Shown one piece after another: positions 34,891-42,480 of a stretch of DNA of 64,000 bases. The notes under the pieces were generated by a model, which was given only the letters and a program-made list of their open reading frames with translations, ran no database searches and was not told where the DNA came from. The DNA lies in contig NZ_JANFLS010000001.1 of the NCBI RefSeq assembly GCF_024385465.1, positions 558,001 to 622,000 of the forward strand, read 5' to 3'. Numbering within the stretch: position 1 is the first letter of the stretch; the number at the start of each line of letters is the position of its first letter. The position numbers and the translations under genes are program-made. This stretch comes from Arthrobacter sp. zg-Y844 (lineage in GTDB: Bacteria > Actinomycetota > Actinomycetes > Actinomycetales > Micrococcaceae).

Positions 34891-35910
34891 ATGAAGAAAA
34901 TAGGATTCCTGTCCTTCGGACATTACCGGAATGCCGTGGGGTCGATGACTCCCAGTGCGCAGGACGCAATACTGCAGCAGATTGAGCTGACGGTCGCCGC
35001 CGAGGAAATCGGCGTCGACGGCGCGTATATGCGGGTGCACCACTTTGCCCCGCAGTTCTCCGCCCCCTTCCCCATGCTCGCCGCCATGGCCGCGCGGACC
35101 AGCAGGATCGAGCTGGGCACGGGAGTGATCGACATGCGCTACATGAATCCGCTGGCGATGGCAGAAGACGCCGCAGTGGCGGACCTGATCAGCGGCGGCA
35201 GGCTGCAGCTCGGCATCAGCCGGGGATCCCCCGAGCCCGCCCTGCGCGGTTATGAGTCCTTCGGCTACGTTCCCGGCCCGGATTCCTCCGACGCCGACAT
35301 GGCCCGGCAGCACACCGAAGTGTTCCGTGCCGCCATTGCCGGCGCCGGAGTGGCGCAGGCCGATCCGGCCATGACCGGCAGCACCGGAGCCATGGCTATT
35401 GACCCGCTGTCCCCCGGACTGCCGGAGCGGATCTGGTGGGGGTCCGGGACCCGGGCCACCGCCAAGTGGACCGGTGAGCAGGGCATGAACCTGATGAGCT
35501 CCACGCTCCTGACCGAGGACACCGGGGTGCCGTTCGACCAGCTGCAGGCCGAGCAGATTGCGGTGTACCGGAAGGCCTGGGCCGACGCCGGACACGAGGG
35601 TGCCCCGCGGGTGTCCGTCAGCCGCAGCATCATTCCGCTGGTGACCGGGCAGGACCGGCACTACTTCGGGCTGCGCGCGCAGGCCGAAGGACGGGACCAG
35701 GTGGGCCACCTCGACGGCGGGCTGGCGCGGTTCGGCAAGAGCTACATCGGTGAACCCGATGTTATTGCTGCCGAATTGGCCGCGGACGCTGCCGTGCAGG
35801 AAGCCGACACTGTCCTGGTGACCGTGCCCAACCAGCTGGGTGTGGAGTACAACGCGCATCTGCTGGAGAGCATCGTCAAGCTTGTGGCGCCGGGGGCCGG
35901 CTGGCGGTAG
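34891..35910 (+). CDS. LLM-class flavin-dependent oxidoreductase
   Basis: A 339-residue luciferase-like monooxygenase (FMN or F420 dependent, TIM barrel). Typical segments are SFGHYRNAVGSMTPSAQ, PMLAAMAARTSRIELGTGVIDMRYMNPLAMAEDAA, and GGRLQLGISRGSPEPALRG. The natural substrate is unknown. The ATG has GGAG 5 nt upstream. It is followed by a 604-bp gene-free stretch with strong repeats. Confidence 0.9.
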   Translation: MKKIGFLSFGHYRNAVGSMTPSAQDAILQQIELTVAAEEIGVDGAYMRVHHFAPQFSAPFPMLAAMAARTSRIELGTGVIDMRYMNPLAMAEDAAVADLISGGRLQLGISRGSPEPALRGYESFGYVPGPDSSDADMARQHTEVFRAAIAGAGVAQADPAMTGSTGAMAIDPLSPGLPERIWWGSGTRATAKWTGEQGMNLMSSTLLTEDTGVPFDQLQAEQIAVYRKAWADAGHEGAPRVSVSRSIIPLVTGQDRHYFGLRAQAEGRDQVGHLDGGLARFGKSYIGEPDVIAAELAADAAVQEADTVLVTVPNQLGVEYNAHLLESIVKLVAPGAGWR

Positions 35911-35925
35911 GTTTCGTCCCTGGAC

Positions 35926-35969
35926 CGGGTCCGCCCCGGTCCTCCGGGTCCGCCCCTCGGGTCCGCCCC
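35926..35969 (+). repeat. Three copies of CGGGTCCGCCCC
   Basis: Perfect 12-bp copies at 35926, 35945 and 35958. A related CGGTCCGCCC lies just outside the right hairpin unit at 36263. Confidence 0.8.
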
Positions 35970-35980
35970 CCTGCGGGGCT

Positions 35981-36263
35981 GGAACGGCGGCAACGAAATT
36001 CCCCGCTCGCAGAGCTCGCGGGAAATATTAAAGCCGCCTTCCTCCAGCCCCTCCGGCGGCGGGCGCGTGCTGTCCAGCTCCTCCCAGCTACGGTTGCATC
36101 CCCCCAACCCCGGGCCCCCGGTGTGAGTGTGCAGACGTTCGCCCCCGAGGTCCTCGCGCCGACGGAAGGCGAGGTGCGAACGTGGGTGCCGGACGGGCCG
36201 GGTTAGGCGGCTTTAATAATCCTTGCGAGCTCTGCGAGCAGGGATTTTCGTTGCCGCCGTTCC
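35981..36263. repeat. Inverted pair of 58-nt hairpin units (BIME/MITE-like)
   Basis: The left unit (35981-36038) and the reverse complement of the right unit (36206-36263) share 52 of 58 bases. Each unit folds by itself into a stem around GCTCGCAGAGCTCGC. Two of the differences are paired swaps that keep base pairing: T-A becomes A-T and C-G becomes T-A. The 167-bp centre holds another hairpin. The outer ends read GGAACGGCGGCAACGAAA inverted. No transposase is nearby. Confidence 0.8.
36135..36183. other. Nested hairpin inside the inverted pair
   Basis: ACGTTCGC (36135-36142) pairs with GCGAACGT (36176-36183), and CCTCGC (36152-36157) with GCGAGG (36169-36174). Confidence 0.65.
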
Positions 36264-36385
36264 GGTCCGCCCGGCGCACACCCACACGACGCACGCCCAA
36301 CCCAGCGGCACCCTCTGAAACGGCCTCTGTCGAAATGTCAGTGGCCTCCGCTAGAGTAGTTTTCAGCTTCACGAGATGTGGCCTT

Positions 36386-36488
36386 TGCCCGGTTTGCCGG
36401 GCACAAAAGCTCCGACTGGCCCCACACCAACCCCACTGTTCGGCGGGTGGTTCGGATGACGAAGCGGCCTGCGTCATTCGTCGCAGGC
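36386..36488 (+). other. Two hairpins in the leader of the 36.5-kb gene
   Basis: TGCCCGG (36386-36392) with CCGGGCA (36397-36403), and GCCTGCG (36467-36473) with CGCAGGC (36482-36488). The second ends 27 nt before the GTG start. Confidence 0.55.
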
Positions 36489-36514
36489 AAGGACAACCTG
36501 CAAAGGAACCCACT

Positions 36515-36919
36515 GTGAGCATCTCCAGTGTCAGCAAATCCGGTCTCAGCAACTGCAGCGGCTTCGCCCCGGGGCACAACATCCATTGGATTCACAGCCG
36601 CCGTCTCGAGGGCTGGGAACAGTGGTCGGACGTCGAAGTCACGGCCGATCCGCAGCTGGACCTCATCTACCTGGTGTCCGAAGGTACCCAGCACCTGATG
36701 TGGTTCCACAATGTTCCGGCCGTCGCCACGGCGCTCGCGGCCGCCGTCGATACCCCGCAGTGGTGCCAGCGCTATTCCACACTGATGGTGCCCGGTGGAT
36801 TCGACTCGGATGCCCGGAGTTCTTTTTTCTACTTGGCCCGGCCGGAGCGGGTGGTTCCCTGCAACGGCTCCCTGGTTCGGGCCCCGGAAACTGAGCGGAT
36901 CGAAAAGGCCGACTCCTAG
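36515..36919 (+). CDS. Hypothetical protein
   Basis: A 134-residue soluble protein I do not recognise. It contains several Trp and His residues (NIHWIHSRRLEGWEQWSDVEV, and HLMWFHNVPAVATAL), no signal peptide and no TM segment. The GTG start has AAAGGAA 6-7 nt upstream, giving a compact protein; the frame is open far upstream but lacks coding character there. A TAGAGT -10 at 36352 would give a structured leader of about 150 nt. Function unknown. Confidence 0.65.
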   Translation: MSISSVSKSGLSNCSGFAPGHNIHWIHSRRLEGWEQWSDVEVTADPQLDLIYLVSEGTQHLMWFHNVPAVATALAAAVDTPQWCQRYSTLMVPGGFDSDARSSFFYLARPERVVPCNGSLVRAPETERIEKADS

Positions 36920-36924
36920 CTGCC

Positions 36925-36962
36925 GCTCTGCCCCGGAATTCCAACGGGTTCCGGGGCAGAGC
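36925..36962. terminator. 14-bp perfect stem-loop between convergent genes
   Basis: GCTCTGCCCCGGAA (36925-36938) pairs perfectly with TTCCGGGGCAGAGC (36949-36962). No T tract, but its place 5 bp after a stop codon and between convergent genes fits a terminator. Confidence 0.65.
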
Positions 36963-37004
36963 AAGCCCTGCGGACGAAACCGGCCGCATTGGAACAGTGC
37001 GATG

Positions 37005-37157
37005 CTATTGCGGTCCGGTTTCCCCTGACGCACCACGAAGCTGGGCAATGCGCAGCCGCAGGAAGACGATCAACAACACCAGTACCCACAGCACCAGAGC
37101 CGCCGTCCCGATAACCACGAGCAGATACAGAATTCCAAACGCCGACCCTAGTGCCAT
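37005..37157 (-). CDS. Small single-TM protein
   Basis: A 50-residue protein that is mostly one long hydrophobic segment (GILYLLVVIGTAALVLWVLV) followed by a short Arg-containing tail (RLRIAQLRG). A GGGGGA site precedes the ATG. Its independence from the upstream CPBP protease gene is not certain, as both are on the minus strand 98 bp apart. No family recognised. Confidence 0.5.
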   Translation of the reverse strand: MALGSAFGILYLLVVIGTAALVLWVLVLLIVFLRLRIAQLRGASGETGPQ

Positions 37158-37255
37158 GTGTCCCCCACGTTGTTGCCGGCTTGCCTTTGCCGACCGGATG
37201 GTGCTGATGCTACCGGAGTGGTCAGTCGGCACGGCTGGCGGCATCAACGGCGCAG

Positions 37256-38020
37256 CTACTGCTGCAACAGCTCCGGCGGCACGCTGTAGAGGAGGATGAC
37301 ACCCAGCAGGTTTTTCGCCGCGTGCACACCGTAGGAAAGCACGAAATTGTTTCCGGCCCAGACGTAGATGCCTACGAGGGTGGCGCCCATCGCCAGGTAG
37401 GGCATCAGCACCGGCAGGGTCAGGGATTCCTTGCCCACAATGTGGATGGAGGCGAATAACAGGACCGACAGGATGCAGCAGCCCCAGAGGTTCCAGTACC
37501 GGCTGAGCTTGCCGATCAGCAGGTGGCGGAAAATGTACTCCTCGACAAAGGGCGCCAGCACCACCAGCAGCGGCACCACCAGCCACGGCGAAACGGACCC
37601 CACAAATCCCTCTACCGCTTCCTGGTTCACCGCCGTTTCGACCTGCCCGCTCAGCAACGCCCCGATCATAGTGACAATGAGCATCGCGAGGACGCCTGCC
37701 GGAATCAGGGACAGGGACAGCACCGGCCGGGTAGCCAGAATCTTCGTTTCCCGCACCACGTAGGGCCGGGCCGCGAGGAAAGCCAGGAGGCCCGCGACCC
37801 CGTAAAACGCCAGGTTCAGGACGTAGGCGGCTGCAACCGGATCCGGAACCAGCATCACCAGGACAGGCATAACGAGTCCGGGCGCAAAGCTCAGGACCAG
37901 CAGGAACACCACGTAGAAACCTGCTGCCACGGCGTCACGGCGGGTGAAACGGTAGGAAAGCCACGGAATGTGGGCCGCAGGTCGCCCCGGAGGGCCGGTC
38001 CGGTATTCGTTCGCTGTCAT
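37256..38020 (-). CDS. CPBP-family intramembrane metalloprotease
   Basis: A 254-residue, roughly 7-TM CAAX-protease/bacteriocin-processing (CPBP, ABI) family member. Catalytic motifs: FVEEYIFRHLL (EExxxR), FASIHI (FxxxH) and YGVHAAKN. Function in this genus is unknown; relatives process prenylated proteins or confer self-immunity to bacteriocins. TATCCT sits 6 nt before the ATG, so the message may be leaderless. Confidence 0.88.
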   Translation of the reverse strand: MTANEYRTGPPGRPAAHIPWLSYRFTRRDAVAAGFYVVFLLVLSFAPGLVMPVLVMLVPDPVAAAYVLNLAFYGVAGLLAFLAARPYVVRETKILATRPVLSLSLIPAGVLAMLIVTMIGALLSGQVETAVNQEAVEGFVGSVSPWLVVPLLVVLAPFVEEYIFRHLLIGKLSRYWNLWGCCILSVLLFASIHIVGKESLTLPVLMPYLAMGATLVGIYVWAGNNFVLSYGVHAAKNLLGVILLYSVPPELLQQ

Positions 38021-38026
38021 TACCTC

Positions 38027-38032
38027 AGGATA
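38027..38032 (-). promoter_or_regulatory. -10 element for CPBP gene
   Basis: TATCCT 6 nt before the ATG; the GAGG between them is too near the ATG to serve as a ribosome binding site. Confidence 0.45.
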
Positions 38033-38061
38033 TGGGCCGTTCCGCCGGGATACAGCCCTCG

Positions 38062-38943
38062 CTAGCTCAACTCCGCGACCACCGGCGGCATGGCCTCGAG
38101 CAGCTCCCGCGCCAGGAAGCTGAGCGGTCCCCGCGAGGCGGAGAGCCGGTCCCCGCTCACCGCGTGCAGATAGGTGCCCCAGCACGCTGCCTGTTCCGGC
38201 GTCGCACCGCGGGCAAGGAACCCGCCCACCGCACCGGCAAGGACATCCCCGGACCCGGAAGTGCCCAGGCCCGAGTTCCCGGCCGGCACTTCCCAGCTCC
38301 TTCCGTCAGGAGCGGTAATGACGTTGTGCGCGCTGACCACCGCCCGGTATTTCCGTGCCACCTCCAGGGAGGCTTTCGGCAGGTCCAGGGAGTCTTCGTC
38401 GGCATCCTCGTCCTCGAGGAGGCGCAGGATTTCAGCACCGTTCGGGGTCAGGACCAGCCGGCCGGCCAGGGTGTCGTAAAGTTCCGGCAGCCCGGGCAGC
38501 ACTCCGAGGGCAAAGGCGTCCAGTACCACCTGTGTCTTTTCCCCGAGCAGCGGAACCACTGACCGCAGGAGCGCTGCGGCCTGCTCGGCGTCGTCCAGGC
38601 CGGGGCCGATCACTACTGCCGACGCCGTCGAAAGATCGGATTCGAGCCGCTTGCCGGCCGCCGCGCCGTCAATCCCGCCGTCTTCCTCCGGCAGTCCCAC
38701 CACCCCGGATTCGGGGATGGCCACGGCGACGGCGATCGCCGCCGATTCCGCCAACCCCATGGTCAGGCGGCCGGCGCCGACCCGCAGTCCGGCAAGCCCG
38801 GTCAGCATCACCGCTCCCGGGGTGCTGCGCGCTCCGCCGATCACCAGCACGGTGCCGCGGTCCTCCTTCCCGGAGGCCTCGGTGGAAAGCCGCCAGCCTC
38901 GCAGCAGTGCGGGGGTAACAAGCTCAACGGGGGTGGATGTCAT
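38062..38943 (-). CDS. nnrD: ADP-dependent NAD(P)H-hydrate dehydratase
   Basis: A 293-residue enzyme that repairs hydrated NAD(P)H. It has the ribokinase-like fold of NnrD/YjeF C-domain: VLVIGGARSTPGAVMLTG near the N-terminus, LTPNGAEILRLL, and NSGLGTSGSGDVLAGAVGGFLARG as the nucleotide site. The epimerase half is absent, so it stands alone. AGGAG 8 nt before the ATG at 38943 decides the start, which lies 20 bp inside the upstream phosphatase gene. Confidence 0.9.
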   Translation of the reverse strand: MTSTPVELVTPALLRGWRLSTEASGKEDRGTVLVIGGARSTPGAVMLTGLAGLRVGAGRLTMGLAESAAIAVAVAIPESGVVGLPEEDGGIDGAAAGKRLESDLSTASAVVIGPGLDDAEQAAALLRSVVPLLGEKTQVVLDAFALGVLPGLPELYDTLAGRLVLTPNGAEILRLLEDEDADEDSLDLPKASLEVARKYRAVVSAHNVITAPDGRSWEVPAGNSGLGTSGSGDVLAGAVGGFLARGATPEQAACWGTYLHAVSGDRLSASRGPLSFLARELLEAMPPVVAELS

Positions 38944-39664
38944 CGGTTTCTCCTGCATGTTCGGTTACCGGTGCTCCGCTGTCCTGCAGGTGGAGCACGC
39001 TGTTGAAGGTGTGTAGTTTCCAGGGCCCGGTGCCGGTGGGGCGCACCAGTCGGGTCACTGATCCGTTCCGCACGCTGTTGGCGGCGGCGGTGTCCAGCAG
39101 TTCCTGCTCGCTCATCCGTTCCAGCACGTAGCGGATCAGCAGGATCACGGCGTCGTGGCAAACCACTGCCACACGCTTGCCGTCTTCCTCGTCGTCGAGG
39201 TCCCGGAACACCGACCGCAGCCGCAGCGCGACGTCGGCCCAGGACTCGCCGCCCGGCGGACGGTAGGCGAATTTCCCCAGCCAGGACCGGCGTTCGGCTT
39301 CCCCGGGGAAACGCGCCGCGACGCCGGCGGAGGTCAACAGATCCAGGATCCCGAGTTCCCGGTCCCGCAGACGCTCATCAATCTGCATGCCACCGGTGAG
39401 GCCGGCCAGCCCCGCTAGTTCGGCCGTCTGCCGGGCCCGCAGGTAGGGCGAACACCAGACGGACTCGGGCAGCTCTTCGGCGGGAAGCCCGGCAATCCAG
39501 CGGCCAAGCGCTGCCGCCTGCTGCTCGCCGTCGGAGCTGAGCGGGACATCGGGGTCCCGCCAGGGAAGGTCGATACGTTCGGCGCCCTCGCGGCCTGCGC
39601 GGGTAGCGGCCACGTTGCCGGCGGATTCACCGTGGCGGACCAGAATCAGTTCAGTTGCACCCAT
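38924..39664 (-). CDS. Histidine phosphatase family protein
   Basis: A 246-residue phosphoglycerate-mutase-like phosphatase. The catalytic His is in LILVRHGESAGN; the second His is in VAVVCHDAVILLI. It probably acts on a small phosphorylated metabolite. It is the first gene before nnrD. TAGAGT lies 6 nt before the ATG, and no ribosome binding site is present. Confidence 0.86.
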   Translation of the reverse strand: MGATELILVRHGESAGNVAATRAGREGAERIDLPWRDPDVPLSSDGEQQAAALGRWIAGLPAEELPESVWCSPYLRARQTAELAGLAGLTGGMQIDERLRDRELGILDLLTSAGVAARFPGEAERRSWLGKFAYRPPGGESWADVALRLRSVFRDLDDEEDGKRVAVVCHDAVILLIRYVLERMSEQELLDTAAANSVRNGSVTRLVRPTGTGPWKLHTFNSVLHLQDSGAPVTEHAGETDDIHPR

Positions 39665-39670
39665 GCTCCG

Positions 39671-39676
39671 ACTCTA
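39671..39676 (-). promoter_or_regulatory. -10 element for leaderless histidine phosphatase gene
   Basis: TAGAGT 6 nt before the ATG at 39664. Confidence 0.5.
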
Positions 39677-39702
39677 CCCGCCGGTCCCCGGAGGCCAAGG
39701 GC

Positions 39703-40935
39703 TCAGGTACCGGAGCGGGTATCCACCTTGCCGCCGTTGCGCACCGTGAACGTCAGCAGCAGGGCGACGGCGGCAAAGGCCGCTAGCAGCATCAGGCCCA
39801 CGAAATAGCTGCGGTTCGCCGGATCATAGGTTGCCCCCATAACCAGCGGAGGGAAGTAGCCGCCGAGCCCGCCGGCGGCGGCAATAATCCCGCCGACGGT
39901 GCCCACGTCCTGCGCCGGAGCGGCACGGCCCACCCAGGCAAACACTCCGCCGGTGCCCAGCCCCAGGAACAAGGCCATCAGGATGAACGCCGTACCGTAG
40001 ACCTCCTCCTCCTCCGGCCGGAGGGCAACAATAACGGCCAGGACCGCCGTGCCGGCAAAGGAAGCGAGCGTGACCAGTTTCGGCCCGACCTTGTCCGCGA
40101 TGGTGCCGCCGATCGGGCGGGCGATGACGGCGGCCACGGCAAAGCCTGCGGTCCGGGTTCCTGCCGCGGTCGCATCGTAATCGTAGACATTGCCCAGATA
40201 GGTGGGCAGGTAGTTGGAGAACGCCACAAACGCACCGAACACCACGCCGTACAGGAAGCACAGCTGCCAGGTGACGCGCAGGGTGAAGGCGTGGGTGATC
40301 TTCGGCAGCACCGGTTCCGTGGGTCTTGACCAGGCCGGGGATTCGCGCAGGATCAGCCAGCTCAGCACTGCCATGGCCGCGACGACGACGGCGATGGTGA
40401 TGTGGGTGCCCATGTAGCCGACGGCGGCCACCAGCCGCGGGGTGAAGAACGCCGATACGGCCGTCCCCACCATGCCGGCCCCGAACACCCCGGTGGCGAA
40501 GCCCTTCCGGCTGCGTTCGTACCAGGCGGAGCAGAAGGGGATGCCGATCGCGAAGACGGTCCCGGCGATGCCGAGGAAGAACGCGATGACCACCAGGAAG
40601 GGGAAGTTGCCCTGCTGGCCGACGATTCCGGTAAGCAGTACCAGCGGCGCCGTCACTCCCAGGATCACGGTGAACATAACGCGGCCGCCGTAACGGTCCG
40701 TCAGGGCGCCGACGGGAATCCGGGCCACCGAGCCGACCAGGATCGGCATGGCCACAAGGACCGAGGTTTGTCCGGCACCCAGGTCCATGTCTGCGGCGTA
40801 GCGGCTGGAGAGCGGTCCGATGATCGTCCAGGCCCAGAACCCCACTGTGGAGGCGATGGTTGCGACGATCAGGTTCCGCAGCTGGCCGGACCGGAGGTCT
40901 GCGCCTGCGGCCGGAGGAGAAGATGCTGTGGACAT
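39703..40935 (-). CDS. narK: Nitrate/nitrite transporter NarK
   Basis: A 410-residue MFS transporter of the NarK/nitrate-nitrite porter family. It sits 34 bp after narI and is transcribed with narGHJI. The opening FWAWTIIGPLSSRYAADMDL, the loop PVGALTDRYGGRVMF and the nitrate-signature-like glycine-rich stretches (FFLGIAGTVFAIGIPFCSAWY; GAGMVGTAVSAF) fit NarK. It brings nitrate in and/or removes nitrite. Confidence 0.9.
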   Translation of the reverse strand: MSTASSPPAAGADLRSGQLRNLIVATIASTVGFWAWTIIGPLSSRYAADMDLGAGQTSVLVAMPILVGSVARIPVGALTDRYGGRVMFTVILGVTAPLVLLTGIVGQQGNFPFLVVIAFFLGIAGTVFAIGIPFCSAWYERSRKGFATGVFGAGMVGTAVSAFFTPRLVAAVGYMGTHITIAVVVAAMAVLSWLILRESPAWSRPTEPVLPKITHAFTLRVTWQLCFLYGVVFGAFVAFSNYLPTYLGNVYDYDATAAGTRTAGFAVAAVIARPIGGTIADKVGPKLVTLASFAGTAVLAVIVALRPEEEEVYGTAFILMALFLGLGTGGVFAWVGRAAPAQDVGTVGGIIAAAGGLGGYFPPLVMGATYDPANRSYFVGLMLLAAFAAVALLLTFTVRNGGKVDTRSGT

Positions 40936-40969
40936 GGGCTGCCTGCCTTCCGCCAGATGAACTCGGTTC

Positions 40970-41785
40970 CTAAGGTGTGCCCGGGCGGTCCCGGTCGGGG
41001 GTCCCCACGGGGTCCCAGCCGCCGCGCGGCGTCCTGGCCCCCGGAACCGGCCGCCGGCCCCGTGAGCGGTAGACGATATAGGGCCGGAACAGGTAGTGCA
41101 CGGGCGCGGTAAACGCGTGGACCAGCCGGGTGAAGGGCCAGAGGGCAAAGAGCACCAGCCCGAAGACCGTATGGATCTTGAAGGACATGGAGGCAGCCGT
41201 CATTCCCGTGATGTCGGGCTGCAGGATGAAGATGGAGCGGAACCACGGCGCCACGGTGTCCCGGTAGTTGACGATGTTCGTGTCGAAAACGGAAAAGACC
41301 GTGGTCGCGAGTCCGGTCAGGATCGCCGCCAGGAGGAAGATGTACATCCCTTTGTCATTGCGGGTGGTGGCCATGAAGACCGGGCCGGTGGTCCGGCGTC
41401 GGTAAATCAACAGCACTATCCCCACCAGTGTGGCTACGCCCGCCAGGATGCCCACGCTCAGGGCGAAGAAATGGTAGGTGTCCTCGTTGAGTCCGATCGC
41501 ATCCATCCAGGTTTTCGGAATCACCAATCCGACGAAATGCCCCACAATCACCGCCAGGATCCCGAAGTGGAAGAGCGGGGAAGCAATGCGCAGCAGCCGG
41601 GACTCGTAGAGCTGGGATGACCGGGTGGTCCAGCCGAACTGGTCATACCGGTACCGCCAGATGGAGCCGAGCACCAGGATGGCCAGCACCAGATAGGGCA
41701 GCACTCCCCAAAGCATGACGTCGTCCACACCCACCTGCACGTTCCCCGGCGGCGGCACGTCCAGCGGTGCGGGTACGGCAGTCAT
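40970..41785 (-). CDS. narI: Respiratory nitrate reductase gamma subunit NarI
   Basis: A 271-residue membrane cytochrome b. It takes electrons from menaquinol and passes them to NarH. Five TM helices are visible, with heme-ligand histidines in SPLFHFGILAVIVGHFVGL and in a later helix near KIHTVFGLVLFALWPFTRLVHAF. The C-terminus has an extra Pro/Arg-rich tail. It overlaps narJ by ATGA. Confidence 0.94.
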   Translation of the reverse strand: MTAVPAPLDVPPPGNVQVGVDDVMLWGVLPYLVLAILVLGSIWRYRYDQFGWTTRSSQLYESRLLRIASPLFHFGILAVIVGHFVGLVIPKTWMDAIGLNEDTYHFFALSVGILAGVATLVGIVLLIYRRRTTGPVFMATTRNDKGMYIFLLAAILTGLATTVFSVFDTNIVNYRDTVAPWFRSIFILQPDITGMTAASMSFKIHTVFGLVLFALWPFTRLVHAFTAPVHYLFRPYIVYRSRGRRPVPGARTPRGGWDPVGTPDRDRPGTP

Positions 41786-42480
41786 GGGTGGCTCCTTTCG
41801 CTCACCGGCAGCAGCCGCGAGCTGTACGGTTCCAGCCCCACGGTTTCGGTGGGCGGGCCGTAGCCCGCCGTACGCATCACGGCGGCCTGGGTTTCGGGTG
41901 ACACACCGGGAAGGGTGGAGCAGACCAGGGTCAGGACGCCCTCGTAGGGCAGGTCGTCGTCCCGCAGGGCCAGCCGGAGCAGTTCCACTGACGGACGGTA
42001 GCGCTGCAGCAGTTCGTAACCGTCCTCCGGAGAAACCTTGGCGGCGAATTCCAGCACCAGGGGCAGGTAGTCCGGCAGCTCGGTGCCTTCCGGCAGCACA
42101 CCGTGGGAGCGGTAGATCTCCTTGAAGGCGGCGAGTGCCTCGCCCCGGCGGCGGGTATCCCCGTCGGTCCAGTAGGTCAGGTGCAGGCTGTGCCGCTTGG
42201 ACAGGTCGAATTCCTGCACATAGGCCGCCTGCACATCCGGCAGCGGCCGGGACGACAGCCAGGCGAAGAGCGGCTCCAGCTCCTCCGCCGGTGCCCCGGC
42301 TTCAGCCAGGGCCGCGCGGATTCCCGGGATCAGTTCCACCAGCTGCTGGTCGGGGTATTCGAGCAGCAGGGCAGCCGCCTGCCGGATCACCCGGCTGCGG
42401 CCCGGCCGGGCATCGGCGTAGGGCTCGGGCGCCAGGGTGCCCTTCCCGGGTTTGCCGAGCAGCTTCTCCAGCAGGCTCAT
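41782..42480 (-). CDS. narJ: Nitrate reductase assembly chaperone NarJ
   Basis: A 232-residue NarJ/TorD-family chaperone needed to insert the molybdenum cofactor into NarG. The segment YVQEFDLSKRHSLHLTYWTDGDTRRRGEAL is the family hallmark. Overlaps of 4 bp occur with narH and narI. Confidence 0.94.
   Translation of the reverse strand: MSLLEKLLGKPGKGTLAPEPYADARPGRSRVIRQAAALLLEYPDQQLVELIPGIRAALAEAGAPAEELEPLFAWLSSRPLPDVQAAYVQEFDLSKRHSLHLTYWTDGDTRRRGEALAAFKEIYRSHGVLPEGTELPDYLPLVLEFAAKVSPEDGYELLQRYRPSVELLRLALRDDDLPYEGVLTLVCSTLPGVSPETQAAVMRTAGYGPPTETVGLEPYSSRLLPVSERSHP

Larger units (their letters stand above)
35911..36514. other. Gene-free stretch with nested inverted repeats
   Basis: No reading frame here looks like a gene. 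Contents in order: three direct repeats (35926-35969), two 58-nt inverted hairpin units (35981-36038 and 36206-36263), a nested hairpin between them (36135-36183), a candidate promoter (TAGAGT at 36352-36357), and two short hairpins (36386-36403, 36467-36488) in the probable leader of the next gene. Confidence 0.75.

Noticed and set aside
35981-36263. Insertion sequence
   Set aside because: The 167-bp interior cannot code for a transposase and no target-site duplication is evident.
36182-36514. Upstream extension of the gene at 36515
   Set aside because: The frame stays open but passes through the inverted-repeat arm and hairpins and lacks a start with a ribosome binding site.
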